This document shows positions 11,683 to 33,300 of a stretch of 64,000 nt of DNA, one piece after another (position 1 is the first letter of the stretch; each line of letters begins with the position of its first letter). The stretch is taken from contig OY759218.1 of the NCBI GenBank assembly GCA_963662175.1, forward strand, positions 54,133,427 to 54,197,426, in the 5' to 3' direction. Under the pieces are notes generated by a model. That model was not told the DNA's origin and searched no databases. It was given only the letters and a program-made list of their open reading frames with translations. The DNA comes from Aradus depressus. Its lineage: Eukaryota > Arthropoda > Insecta > Hemiptera > Aradidae. The translations under genes were made by a program, and so were the position numbers.

Positions 11683-12467
11683 GACAGACGTCAGTGAATT
11701 TTGTGAAAGAGAATAAGTTAAAATTCCAGTTAGATCTAGAGGAAAATATGTGAAAAGAATATATTTCTCTCGCGAATTTTACTATTTAAAGGATTTTATA
11801 TAAGTAGTACATAAAATTTACGAAGATATTTTTATATTTTAAACATTTACTGTTTTAGTGTGAAATGAAGTGGAGCTAAGTGAAAATAGATTTTTTTTTT
11901 TATGTATCACCAGTATTCTCTGAGAACACGTTCTATTCTAAATAAATTTATTTTATTACGAAAAATTATTTATTCAATCAATTCCATACCTTTATTCGTT
12001 TCGAATAAAAAAAAATTACTCAAGGGCCTCCCACTTTACGTATGCGCCGGGGGCTCTTATTTTTATATCAGGAAAGCTAAAGTGGGGGGGACTAACTTGA
12101 CGCACCTCATGTTGTCAAGAATTAAGTGAACAGTGTTGACAAATTATTTTCTCTCCCCTAGGCTCGTATTTTTTCAACTAAATAGATTTTGTAGTAAAAG
12201 AGTAATGTTAGAGTAATATTGGGACTACTTTTTTTTCCCCTCCAAAATAATAACCGTTTTCTAATTTTTTAATCTTTCACATAAATGTGAAGTACAGTTC
12301 ATTAGCATGCTGGCCTCTTTTTGTACAGATTTTGGTGGAAATATTGTCTAGCTGAATAGGAATGTTCCTTTTTGCATAGAAAATTTAATGACGTAAACTA
12401 ATAAAAATAACTTCATTATTAGAAACGTTGTTCTATAAATTAATTTTATTTCGGTTGTAATGTTCAG
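11683..12467. other. Upstream flank of RanBP9
   Basis: AT-rich region before the first recognised RanBP9 exon. It may hold the promoter and a 5' untranslated exon, since an AG acceptor precedes position 12468. I see no other gene. Confidence 0.4.
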
Positions 12468-12509
12468 CACCACCTGGTGTTGCATTACGCATTTCATCTT
12501 GTCAGTGGA

Positions 12510-21429
<8,920 letters not shown>

Positions 21430-21636
21430 GGTTATTTCTTTGAATATATTTTTGTAATATTACAGTTACTGCAACTAGTGTTTCAATTATTATATTTATT
21501 CATTTTAAAACTTTTTCTCTGGTAAAAGAACTTAGTTTTGCTTTCTGCTTCTAATTGTCTTGTAACATCATGTTTGTATATGTATACGTATGCATTTATT
21601 TATAAATATCCCGTTTTTATTTTTGTTTTAAATTTC
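21430..21636 (+). other. RanBP9 3' UTR region
   Basis: AT-rich sequence after the stop codon at 21427-21429. I see no clean AATAAA before the Penelope-like block begins; the first AATAAA (near 21651) is inside that block, so the repeat may supply the polyadenylation signal. Confidence 0.4.
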
Positions 21637-22027
21637 AGGTGGTAATATAAAAATAAATGGTGGCACGAGTGACTCGTGCCATTTTTCCTTGTGTTCCGTG
21701 ACGAAGTGGTTGGTTCACCGAGAGTTTATAATACGATCTTACAGGGTATGACATCTTACCCATCCGGATTAGTTCGGGAACAGGCCCCAACTTTGCCAAC
21801 AGCTACAGTTTCAGAAAAAAATGAGATACACGCTGAAAATTGATGCTCATAATTGTAAAAATAGACGCAGAATAAACAAAATTCAGCCCAAAATGGCTGT
21901 TAAGGAGATAATATTTTTGAAATGAAAACTGACATCATTGCAGAGATATTGTGAAGTAATTCAAATGAAGTTGAATGAAATAAAACTCGTTTATTTGTGG
22001 TATTGTCTAATTTCACTAACTATATAT

Positions 22028-22070
22028 ACATGGGAGTACTTTCGGTATTTCTACCATCCTCAGCCAAAAG
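22028..22070 (-). ncRNA. Hammerhead ribozyme-like motif (Penelope type)
   Basis: Minus strand: TGG, CTGAGGA, unpaired T, stem II GGTA/TACC with loop GAAA, GAA, the self-complementary AGTACT as stem III, C as cleavage-site nucleotide, then CCA completing stem I. Complete core. Confidence 0.68.
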
Positions 22071-22657
22071 CATAAGAGATAAGACTAACTAAAATATTTC
22101 AGAATGTCAGCCTCTTGGTGGAACCCCTCACCCTCCCTCCTGGTGTTCCCCATGACGTCAGACATTCCTATCTATGCTAAACTGTCAAACTGAGCTATTT
22201 TATGAAAAGAAGATCACAATTTTTCAAATGTATGAACCCCTTCTAAGATCTAGGTAATATTATAGACTATATAATGTTTCCTATGCAATAACAATGAACC
22301 GGCGAATAATATAACATAGTAAAAAATCAAAATAATTGGTTCTAATTACAAACTTATTAAAGTTATTATATTGTAAATTATATGTTACTATTGGTAAGAG
22401 GTAAATGCTATGTATATTTAAACGTACATGTGCACTTCGACTGGAGGGTTATATTATTGGTGAGTAAGGGGGAATATTTTAGATTGGTTTGATCGTTCAT
22501 ACAATTTCCTTCTTTTAAAGTTCTGTTTATTTCTAATTATTCTAATGAGTTGAATAATGGGCTTTTTTCATAGAAATGAAGGTATTTTATGCCTGTGTTT
22601 GTATCAAATGTATGTTTGTGTTGATTGATGTGTTGGGCGAATGTTGTGTGTTGTGTC

Positions 22658-22888
22658 TTAGTTAGTATCTATTTCTGATGTATGTTCTTTGATTCTATGT
22701 TTCAATTGTCTCCCAGTTTGTCCTGTATAGACTAGTTTTTTTCTGGAACTGGTTGTCCTGTAGCTGTTGGCACAGTTGGGGCTTGTTCCCGAACTGATCC
22801 GGATGGGTAAGATGTCACCCTGTAAGATCGTCTTATAAACTCTCGGTGAACCAACCACTTTGTCACGGAACACAAGGAAGAATGACAC
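22658..22888 (-). pseudogene. Penelope-like GIY-YIG endonuclease fragment
   Basis: About 76 residues. YTGQTGRQLKHRIKEH fits the Y-x-G-Q-T-G-R...R...EH core of Penelope GIY-YIG nucleases, preceded by a Cys/Ser-containing stretch (SGTSPNCANSYR). The upstream half also exists, inverted, at about 21690-21812. In an intact element this domain nicks target DNA after the RT domain; here it is isolated. Confidence 0.72.
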
Positions 22889-23103
22889 GAGTCACTCTAC
22901 CGCGGCCAACTTTATTTTTGTATTACCACCTCTAGTCTATACAGGACAAACTGGGACAAACATGAACGACCAAACCAATCTATAATATTCCCCCTTACTG
23001 TCACCAATAATATGACCCTCCAGTCGATGTGCACATGTACGTTTAAATATACATAGCATTTACCTCTTACCAATAGTTACATATAATTTACAATATAATA
23101 ATC

Positions 23104-24597
23104 CAAATTTCTCCGATTTATGACTCCAAACTAAATTTCCATTACTTAAGATTTAATTTGACGGTCATGTTAGGTATCTGTTATCGAAAGTGGTCTGGTC
23201 TTTAATTAATTCCGAGCCTTTCCGATACGCTTCAATAAGAAATCTACCTCATTACCGATATGCAATCAGACTTTTTTTACTATTAGAAATAAAAAATCGT
23301 CATATTGGTTTGTATATAATAACTCGTGAAGGTTACTTGTACATAGCCTTATTTTATCAGTGTTGAAAAGTTTTCTGTTTTTTTTTTTTTTTTTTTTTTT
23401 TAACAAAATTGTTAATAATTTAGGATGAATATTGTGATTTTTTAGTTTGCTTTTTACTTTTTATTTTTTGTCGCTTCTTTTTTTATCTTGGTTTGTGTTT
23501 TCAATTGTTAACTACCTATTTATGTATTTTCCGTTCTATTCTGTATTATTATAGTCTTCTATCCACTCACTTATGAAATAATAGTTTAAATATCAAACTT
23601 ACATCAAATGAGAAATTTAACAATTTAAATTAATTAATTAGTGGATCGGGGTACTTTGAGGGCTCCCCATTTTCTGTCTTTTGAATCCTCCCCCTCACAA
23701 CATTCAGTATTGTAAAAAGAAAACTTCCTTGCAGGCATGAAAGTTGGTTAAGAACATTTCCATCCGCTTAAGAAAAACAATAAATTCTTGTGTGTCAACT
23801 AATATTTAAGCACGCCCCAGCTATAGGGGTGGTCAAAAATAAGTATTTTTTAAAATATATTTTATTTATCTGTTTATTAATTTTTTTTATTTAACATTCA
23901 TTATTCCTTCTTTTTTAGTTGTTTTGTGTTATGCATATACCTTATTTTCTATACGTCTCACCTTTCATCACAAGTAGTTAGTTATAGGGTACGTAAGATT
24001 GTATGTACCCAAGAAATTAAAAAGAAAGACACAATTGTAAATGTTTTTATTATAAAATAAAATTTAAACAGAATATACCATCAGATGTGCTTTATTCCAC
24101 AGTATGGACTAATTTTCATCTGAAAAATGGAGTGTTGTAGATCTAGATTCTTATTCAAGGATTAGTTGAAATGAGTTATTCTAATGACATTGTCCTCGGA
24201 TTATTAAATCAACGTTCATATTGTAGAAGAGAGCAGATGAGTTTAAATAAATTGGAAATTGTAATTTACATTTTCAAAAGTTCATAAGTCTACTTGAGTG
24301 AACATCGCCTGTTTGAAAGTTTGTGACAATTTTGTAAAATTATACTATGACTCAATAATGAAGATTATCCCATAGCATTATATGCATATAGGTTTATATT
24401 TAATAATGACATTTTTATCAATTCTTTATGTACATAGCAAATGTAAAGTAAAATAATTAACCACCTTGTGTAAACAAAAGTGTACATATTATTTATTTGA
24501 TTCAAACTTCATTATTACTTTTTACATAAGCCGATTGTACCATATTGTACAATTTTTTTTTCCACTGAGGTTCTTGTATAAAATAATAGAGTGCTTT
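23104..24597. other. Intergenic, nothing recognised
   Basis: AT-rich sequence with a T homopolymer at about 23375-23402. No reading frame, RNA gene or repeat I can name. Confidence 0.45.
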
Positions 24598-25300
24598 CTT
24601 TCACATCTTTTGCCCAAGTAAAGGGTGTTATTTTGTTTACATGTTAATTTGTAATTTATTATTAGCCATAACTGAGTTTTCACAAAACGAATATTTTGCC
24701 ACAGAAACAGTAGCAAGTGACTAATTATGGATTTTTTTCTACTGAATTCAGATATGGAATTTAAATTGCTGTATCAGCTCTACTTTTCATTTCAGCTATT
24801 TCTTTGTTTATGGGAAAAACAAAAAACTGCATACAATACATACATATATTCTGGTTTGTCAGGGTTGAAATTATAATTTGTTATTTGAAGATCATTGAAA
24901 TATCAAGAACTTAACGAATCATTCATAGATCGAAATATAATAATAATCAATAATAATATTTTTTACTATTTTGCACTGTTTTAAGGAAAATAAGCAAAAA
25001 GGTAAAAAAGCGAATACATTTTAAAGTATGTATATTTGTCAGTGACATAAAATTCTATAACTGCTGAGCTAAAGAAGAAAAATAATATGAGAAAAAAAAT
25101 GTATATATATATTACATATATACACTACCGGTCAAAAGTATTTGTCCACCTTTATTTTCTTTCATATCTTTTGCCCAAGTAAAGGGTGTTATTTTGTTTA
25201 CATGTTAATTTGTAATTTATTATTAGCCATAACTGAGTTTTCACAAAACGAATATTTTGCCACAGAAACAGTTGCAAGTGACTAATTATGGATTTTTTTT
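24598..25300. mobile_element. Tc1-like terminal fragment, partly duplicated
   Basis: CACTACCGGTCAAAAGTATT at 25125 is the typical outer end of Tc1-type inverted repeats. The sequence after it (about 25160-25300; TTTTGCCCAAGTAAAGGGTG and so on) is repeated almost exactly at about 24598-24740 in the same orientation. No transposase seen. Probably two copies of one non-autonomous or truncated element. Confidence 0.55.
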
Positions 25301-25429
25301 GAACCAAAAAATAAATATTTATAATAATAAGATGTTGATATAATATAATTTAAACAGAAATAAAAAATAAAAAACAATTTAAAACTTTATTTTTTTTATT
25401 TATTCTACAATCTGTACAAAATTTACAAT

Positions 25430-25785
25430 AGGTAGAAGTGAACAGGTTGCAACAGAACAACTTGAACACATTTACCATCGTTGATCTTAATTCTCCATAT
25501 CTCACACCATCTGGAGATCTCATCTAGATGCTCTTGCAGGCTTAGGAACGCGTTATTGGGATCAGGATCTGGAGCAAGGATGGCAGTGTCAGCGTAGGTT
25601 GTGAGAATGGTTCTAGGGTGGGTTGGGATATCAGCTGTGTACAGTGTATACAGGATAGGTCCGAGGATATCCCTTGAGGGACCCCAGCCATTATGTGTGT
25701 CAGACCAGATAGGACTGATCCCTGACGTACGATGATGTTGCGGTCACTCAAGTAAGATTTGAGATGCCTAGCTCGCCCAACATGG
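25430..25785 (-). mobile_element. Jockey-like LINE fragment (RT thumb region)
   Basis: Minus-strand peptides, across frame changes, read as Jockey reverse transcriptase just after motif B: SDRNIIVRQGS, GVPQG, then a YADT-type remnant of the FADD box and a following helix region ending near 25435. Closely resembles the Jockey-like element at 37972-42673 in the same region. Truncated at both ends. Confidence 0.65.
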
Positions 25786-25789
25786 GGCC

Positions 25790-26727
25790 TCGAGTACTCA
25801 GCGTATAGAACAATCTACAAAGGGGTATTCGAGGCTGTACCTCGGTACGCTGCTGCAAGATGGTGGTTTCGCCCCACTAAGCAGCAGAGGACGAGACTAC
25901 TGCAGGCGGCGGGAGCTCCGCCCATAGACTTGATCGTGAATGGGGCGGTCGCCTCGTACTTCTGTAGACGCAATTTGCCCCTGAGAGCAGATACAGATGA
26001 GCCCTTGCGCCTCGCCCTGGAGGGCCAGCTACGTGGACAGAACAGACCAGAGCGTTGCAAGGATATTGTCCAAGACTGGATAATGAACAGGTGGCAACAG
26101 CGATGGTCGCTCCTCCCATGGCCGAACGACATTTGCGTATATTCCTGACGTCCGAGTCCGCCTGCGCTCCACTTGGGTACAGCCCGATCAATGGACATCT
26201 CAGGTACTGTTGGTTGATACCGGCATTTCTTCCAGAGGTGTCCTCTTATTTTTTGAACAATATTTCGGGACACTTACACGTCCTTTCTTCTGGTCACTAT
26301 GAATCTTCGTTCATAGTGACCAGAAGAAGGTAAGTGTCAAGAAATGCCGGTATCAACCAACAGTGGAACATCCCAGGGAAGTTTAAGAAACACATCTCAG
26401 GTACTTTCAGGTCACGGCGACTTCAACTCCAAACTCTTCTTCAAGAAGAAGGATAGCCCGAACTGTTCGTATGGCGGCATCGAGACTGCAGAACATGTGG
26501 TCCTCGATTGCCCGCTGTACGACAGGTCTAGGGTGGAGTTGATCCGCGCGACAGAATCATATCATCTCCTTGTCTGGAAGAGTAAGGATGATTATCAAGT
26601 CAGGGAGAACCCAAGATCAGGCCTCGTCATATCGGCCTATAAGCCTGCTTCCTGTGATATCCAAACCACTATAGAAACTTTACTTATGTCAGCCTATCGT
26701 CGCATAAGACCGAAGTCAGTCTACTGA
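25790..26727 (+). mobile_element. R1/LOA-type LINE 3' fragment, interrupted by a hairpin
   Basis: Plus-strand frames 25759-26148 and 26344-26727 encode the C-terminal region of an R1-like LINE: YAAARWWFRPT, GAPPIDLIVNGAVAS, then SGHGDFNSKLFFKKKDSPNC and ETAEHVVLDCPLYDRSRVEL, the CX..H..C tail of this clade. The stop at 26725 probably ends ORF2. The segment 26207-26368 between the two parts is an inverted-repeat hairpin that breaks the frame. Confidence 0.7.
26207..26368. repeat. Snap-back inverted repeat inside the R1-like fragment
   Basis: CTGTTGGTTGATACCGGCAT at the left is inverted at the right (ATGCCGGTATCAACCAACAG), and CTTCTGGTCACTATGAA is inverted as TTCATAGTGACCAGAAG around a six-base centre. 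The right arm lacks a stretch of the left arm. Confidence 0.75.
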
Positions 26728-26729
26728 CA

Positions 26730-27353
26730 TTGCTGGAAAAAAGTGTATTTCTCAAAATAAGCGGCATCGGTGGAGTTGGGCCAACTTTTATCCCACATTT
26801 TCTCTACTGCTATTTTAATTAGGACGAACCAAAACATACTGTTCATCCTCAAAGAAGTCAGTCTACTGTTCATCCTCAGAGAAGTCAGTCTAGTGGCATT
26901 GGTGGAAAAAAATTTTTTTTTTTTAAAAAGGGGAGTTGGGTCAACTTTTTACTGATGTTACGTCAAAATAATTGCTGCTGCCCCCCCACCTCCTTTCTCT
27001 TTATGTATCTAGATACACTAATATGCATGAAGACTGCCAAGAACGTAGAAAATATGTTTTACTGTATTTTTGGTTCTACACATTAACCTCGAAAAATGAG
27101 CCGTTAAATTGCTTGCACTGATCAAATGCAATCAGCCAGCCGTGATACTGAAACAAACAAACGAATGTTTTCAATAGAACTAGTTCGTTCATGAACGCCA
27201 CACCTCTGGCCCTGATTGTTTGGAACGAGTCGTTTATTTCTTATTTATGTTGAGATTAACACGAACTTTTAGCTATTTCTTGTTTTAGGTATATATGTTT
27301 TTGTAATTACTCCCCTTCCTTACAGTGTAAGATTCCTATAATAGATAGTCTAA
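26730..27353. other. MRG15 upstream region
   Basis: Contains a perfect-but-one tandem duplication of a 27-bp unit (about 26838-26892, CTGTTCATCCTC with AGTCAGTCTA). The rest is AT-rich and should include the MRG15 promoter and 5' UTR; no specific element can be named. Confidence 0.4.
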
Positions 27354-30300
27354 ATGACTACTGTTGTGAAAACTGGAGCGAAAGAGGCTCAGGACTTCAA
27401 AGTACCTCCAAAGTACAAGTTCTGTGAAGGTAAATAGATATTATTTTACTCTTGCACGTATAGACTTTTTTTCATCAATTATTATTATCTGATTGAAATC
27501 ATAGCTTAATTTGAAAACAATGCAACCTTGGAAATTACTATTAGGAAAAGTAAGTAATCAAGAGTTGATTTAATTTTCCACAAATAAACAAAATTCTGTT
27601 CTAATAAACAAAATTCTGTTCTAATAAACAAGTACGAGTAATGAAACAGTCATAAACTTTACATGTTACGTATCGAATATCACAGATAAGTGTGCGACTA
27701 ACAACATTACGGAGAAGTGAGTTCAGATCTCACCATTAAGAGTTTTTTTTTTTTTTTTTCTCCTTCTTTTGGCCTTATGTCCGAGCATATTGGCCAACCC
27801 TACTGTAAGTTTTAGAAACCGAGGGAAGAACGAGGCATGGGGCCAGAAGAAGCAAGAACCGGGCCCCAGCCCGGCCGAGGACTGCAGGAGACACCGCCGG
27901 ACCACTTCACCCATAGATACAGCCCATAGAGGCTCAAAGCTGAGTAGTGGGTGGTTTGGGAGACTCCTGAAGGAAGGTCTGCATGTGGTGCTGGCCGTCC
28001 AGACCTTCGGAGCTCCTGGGTCTAAGACCAGAGCCCCGACGGCGCCGCCCGCGTGTCCCCAGCCAGACCAGCAACCCCGAGCCCAGCAACCCCAAGCCCC
28101 ACCCCCGTCTCATCCCAACAACCCTGGGTTATAACCTTATTCGTGAATTATCTAGTCTTACCTAAACAGTGTTGAGCAATATAACTCTCTAAGGAGGGAA
28201 AGATTTACTGAAAAAAAAAAAAGAGTAATAATGTTAATTATATGCTTACTCGATGAGACATTAAGTAGCCGTATAATGCATCAAAAACTTGCGTGTTTTT
28301 TGTTAGTCTCACTAGCTGTTGAACGTTAGTGGGGAGGGGTATACCAGAGTTGACCAAGTTGTGAAAGAGGGTGTCTCTGCCGGGTGCTGTGTTGGGGCAG
28401 GCCAGCAAGGTGTGGTCCGCGTCTCCGATGATAGTGCTGTCGCAAGAACAGTACGGTGATTGGATAATTGTGATTTTGTGAAGATGTGCCGGTAGTCTGT
28501 TGTGATTAAATCTAAGACGGATGAGGGATGTGAAGTATGATCTGTGTCTATTGATGTTGTGGAACCATGTTCTGGTTGGGATCTGTGGCTGGATGCTGCT
28601 GTAGTAGGTCCCCTTGACACCTTTCAGAGAATCGTATTCCATTTGCCATTTCTTGTACAAAACGTTTTTCATATGGGCGTTGATATCAGATGGAGTAAGA
28701 ATGTTGTAAGGCGTTCCTGTTGTTATGCCCTCTTTGGCTAGTTTGTCCACTTCGTCATTATGTCTATTGCTGTTGTGGCTTTTTATCCAGATAAGAAGTA
28801 TAGATTTCCCCATAAGCTCCATTTCCCTTAGTAGCTCTGCTATATCCAATAACAGTGGGTTACGCTGTCTTCTCAAGTCCTTCAATGCCTGCAGAACACT
28901 CTGACTGTCAGAGAAAAGCACAATGTTCTTCTCTTCCACCTGTAAGGCATATCTAAGAGCTTCGCGAATAGCAAGGTTTTCCGCCGAGAAAATCGATGCT
29001 ACGTATGGTAGTTTAAATTTGAGCTGCAAATTGGCTGTTGGTGCTAGGAAGGCTGCTCCAACCCCCTGATTGGTCTTGGATCCATCGGTATATAAAGTAA
29101 AAGCCTCTTCGGTTCTGCCTGTTGTGACAGCGTCCAGCGTATAATGTGGCGGATCCGGAATCTGCTCAGCGTCTTCGGGCTTTGTGATAATTTTATCAAA
29201 GTTCGTTGGTGGCACTTTGAATTTCACACTTCTTTTCCAATAATTGATGAATTTAGCAGAGCTCAAGGTGAGATATGACAGGATGGTGTACTTCCGAATT
29301 ATCAGAGGTGTTTTTTTATTTTTCCAAAACCTGTCGGAGATTGTACAAGAGGCTAGTTGTGATAGCTTATTCAGAACAGGGTGGTCAACATTATGTATTC
29401 TGTTTGCCAAAAATCTTCCGGCCAATAGTTCCCTGCGGAAGTGTAGAGGCATTTCTTTTGCCTCTACATTCAAAATATTGGTGGGTGTGGAGATCATGGC
29501 TCCCAAAGAGATTCGTATTGCTTTATACTGCATCTTATCAAGTTTGATCAGGTGAGTTTTGGCAGCATCACCATAGACGAGGCATCCATAATCTATTCGT
29601 GACAAGATCAGTGCCCTATATAGTTGCAAAGCCATGCAGGGATGGAACCCGTATTTGCACGTGTTAACGCATTTAATTATATTAAGGGCCTGTTCGCAAA
29701 TATCCGTCACATTTTGGATGTGTCTTTTCCAAAGTAACTTCGTGTCCAAGTGAAGACCTAAGAACTTGCAGTCCTGAACAATTTTTAAGTTGTATGGGCC
29801 AAGTTGGATTGATTCTCTAATGTTAACAGTTCTGCTTCTCGAGAAAATCATGGCAGTGCTTTTTAGCTCTGATACGGTAAAACCCAGGCTATCATTCCAT
29901 TTCTCCAATAAGTTCATATAATTCGTCATGCTTCTACTGGCTTCTTCTAGCGACTGGTGGCTTATGTATATGGCCAAATCATCGGCGAACTGTAGTACCT
30001 GTACTTTGGGAGTGAAGATATTTTGTAGTGATGCCGTGTAGATATTAAATAATATAGGGCTAAGGACCGCACCCTGCGGAAGCCCAACATATATATCTCT
30101 AGGTCCAAAACAAGAATTATTGTATTTGATAATAATTGTTCTTTTTTTAAATTAAGTTGATGGAAGTTTGAATTATTCTTGCAGGGACTCCCATATTTAA
30201 CATGCATACCTTTAGTATGTTTATGTTTACACAATTGAAAGCGTTAACTAAGTCTAAAAAAACTGGCATAGTATGAGCATTTCCAGAGAAGCCAGTATTG

Positions 30301-33300
30301 ATGTCAGAGACAAGGGATGTGAGGTTATCCAGAGTGCTATGTCCTCTCCGAAAGCCATGTTGATAGTGAGGCAGTTTGTCGTGATTTTCCAGCCACCATT
30401 CAAGTCGCAATTTAATCATTCGTTCAAACGTCTTTACGACACAAGAAGAAAGAGCCACAGGGCGATAGGAAGTCGGCTGATCGGGAGGCTGACCTGGTTT
30501 TGGAATGGGGCGTACAACCTGGACCGACCACCCATGAATCCATTCTCCGTGCAGCCACACCTGATTGTAAATCTTTAATAAGGCCTCATGAGCAGTTTTT
30601 GGTAGATTCTTCAACATGATGTATTGTATATTATCGTACCCTGGAGTAACGTTAGTGCTAGCTTTCATTGCCATCTCTAGCTCTTGAAGGGTGAAGGGTA
30701 GGTTTAACTCGTTGTCATCAATGGCTATGTCAGTTGTGGAGGTTTCTTCAGGAACATACGGTGGAGCCAGGTTATCCATAAAATCTTCAATCCATTCTCC
30801 ATTATTAGATTTCTGCGAGGTCTGCATTAAGCCCGACTTCAGTTTTCTAATTCTTTCCCAAATGATTTTTAAAGGTGTTTCTTTATTTAGTGAGTCGCAG
30901 AAGGAGGTCCAGCTTGCTTTCTTCTTGAGCTTGAGGATTCGTCTACATAAAGCTGTTTGTTTTTTGACTTCAATATAATTTTCCCGAGAAGGTTGAGCTT
31001 TATAATTATGGAAGGCTTATTGTTTGTGTTCCCAAGCCCTTTTACAGTCCTCGTCCCACCAAGCTTTCGGAACGCGTCTATAGGAGTTGGCCTTAGAATG
31101 AGGAAGCGGTCTGGGTTTTGCGGATGGGATTGCTCTTGATGCGGCATGGTTAATAATCTCCTGAAGCTGTCCGTAGTTTTGAGGAGGAGAAGCTACAATC
31201 ATATCATTTACTATGGTCTTATAGAGGCCCCAATCGGCTTGTGCCGTGTTCCATCCTGTCTTAAAGTGTCCAGCTACCGGTGGAGAATGGGTTTCGAACT
31301 GCAGGGTTATGAGAATACCCAAGTGATCCGAGCCAAGGTGTTCATTTAGAACTTCCCAAGTACATTGATAGGCCAAATCGGAAGACACTAGAGTGAGATC
31401 TGGAGCTGAGGGTTTACTTGCAGGACTAGGGATCCGTGTAGGGGAACCATCATTGAGAAAGCAGAATTTATGTTGGTCTAAAGCATCCAACAGAGCTCTA
31501 CCTGCCGGGTCGACATAAGAGGAACCAAAAGCAGTGTGATGGACGTTCATGTCTCCACCTATTACAGTTGACTTGGGAAACTGAAGGAATAAATCTCTCC
31601 ATTGTACAATATTGAATTTATGATTAGGTTTTAGGTATAGGGATATTAATGCTATAGGGTTATTTTTAGTCTTCAAGCTAATGCCTGTGATTTGAAGGAT
31701 ATCGGATAGAGGGTTATTAAAATGTAGTTCAGCATATGTCAAGCTGTCATGTATCAATATCCCAGAGCCGCCGTAACCGTCGACTCTGTCGTCACGTATG
31801 AAATTAAAATGTGGGATTTTATAAGTTTGGTCTGGTAAGGTCCAGGTCTCCGATAGATAGGTTCTCTCTAGTTAATACTAGTATAAGGGAGAGCTTATTA
31901 GCGCAGAATGACCTCATATTCCATTGCAAAACTGTAAGGTTTCGCAACGAACTTGTATGTAAATGGTTGTGAGCGATATTCGCATGAATATTTGGTTTAT
32001 TCATAAAAAAGTAGGTTTGATAATAAAACTAAGAAGAAATCATAAATATAAATTAAGGAATAGGGGTCTTGGGAAATTAGTTGGAAGCAGATCTTCCACT
32101 AAAGTTATCTTTATTAATTTCATATTTACCTTTGAGGCGGTCAACTGTACTCTGATTTTCATTGACTAAATTGTACAATGTATGTCCTATGTTATCAATT
32201 ATTTTTTCAAGGGACATTCTAGGATCTGACTTCAGTGTCTGGATTAGGTTAGTCAGAGTGGATATCTATTTGTCAGTTTGGGTGGTTCGATGAGGGTTGG
32301 ATGTGATTGGTTGAATGGGATCCGTCAGGGTGGGAGTGGGGGTTGGACTCATTTTAGAAGGTCTGTATGGTGTAAATCTAAGAGGTTTGATTTTTGTTTT
32401 GAAAGAGGATCGATTTCCTGGCGGCTCTACCAGAGAAGAGAAGTTGGTGTCATTCTCGCTAGGTGGCCCTCCGCTATTACTATTGTTACCTATAATATTT
32501 AATACTTGAAATTTATTGTTAGTTATGTCTGCGTAAGAGACATTAGAAAATTTCTTCTTGTTCTCATCCGCTTTAGCCAGAAAAATGGGACACTTTTTGT
32601 CATCAAAAGTGTGTTTACCTCCGCAGCTGGCGCAAACGGGAGGGTGGTCTAGGTTGGGACAGTCCTTCTTCTGATGGTTGTCACCACAGTGGTGACACCT
32701 GGGATTGCTCCGGCACTGGGCTGCCATATGGAAGAATCGCAGACAGTTCAGGCACTGTCTTACAGGCGGGATGTACGGTCTGACCGGACACCGAGCTCCG
32801 TAAATAGTTACATACTGGGGCAGGACCTGCCCAGCAAATGTCACAAAACATGTGTCTAATGTAAATATTTTTCTCTTATTGTCTGTCTGCTCAGTACGTG
32901 TCAGTCGTCGGATATATACTGGTGTCACTGAGGATCGCATTTCTGTCAGTATTTCATTCTCGGGAAGAGATGGGTCCACATTACGAATAACTCCTATCCG
33001 TCTCGTTAGAAACTCCGGGATGTATGCGAACAGTTTTTTGTTTTTTAGCATCTCTTGTTCAACTATATAGTTGGCTACACTATAACTTTTAGTTTCTATT
33101 TTTACCCTGTTTCTGCCAGTTACCGATATGTTTAGGATATTTTCATAATTTAACTTAGGGTTCTCAAAGAGCATTTTTCCGAATGTCATAGAATGATATT
33201 TACCCACGTTATTTTCCAAACCTTCAACGAAAACATAGTACGGGCCGTGATCATTGGGGCTGAAACGATTTTGAGCCAGCCGATTCCTAAATTCGATAGT

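Larger units (their letters stand above)
21637..23103. mobile_element. Penelope-like element remnant, rearranged and nested inverted repeats
   Basis: Two sets of inverted arms: about 21637-21812 with 22757-22927, and about 22352-22510 with 22957-23103. The minus strand at 22888-22658 encodes SSRKKLVYTGQTGRQLKHRI then KEH, the GIY-YIG endonuclease signature of Penelope-like elements. A hammerhead-like motif lies at 22028-22070. The reverse transcriptase is absent. It begins about 200 bases past the RanBP9 stop. Confidence 0.75.

Noticed and set aside
11902..12129. 75-codon plus-strand frame upstream of RanBP9
   Set aside because: Low-complexity composition and no recognisable motif.
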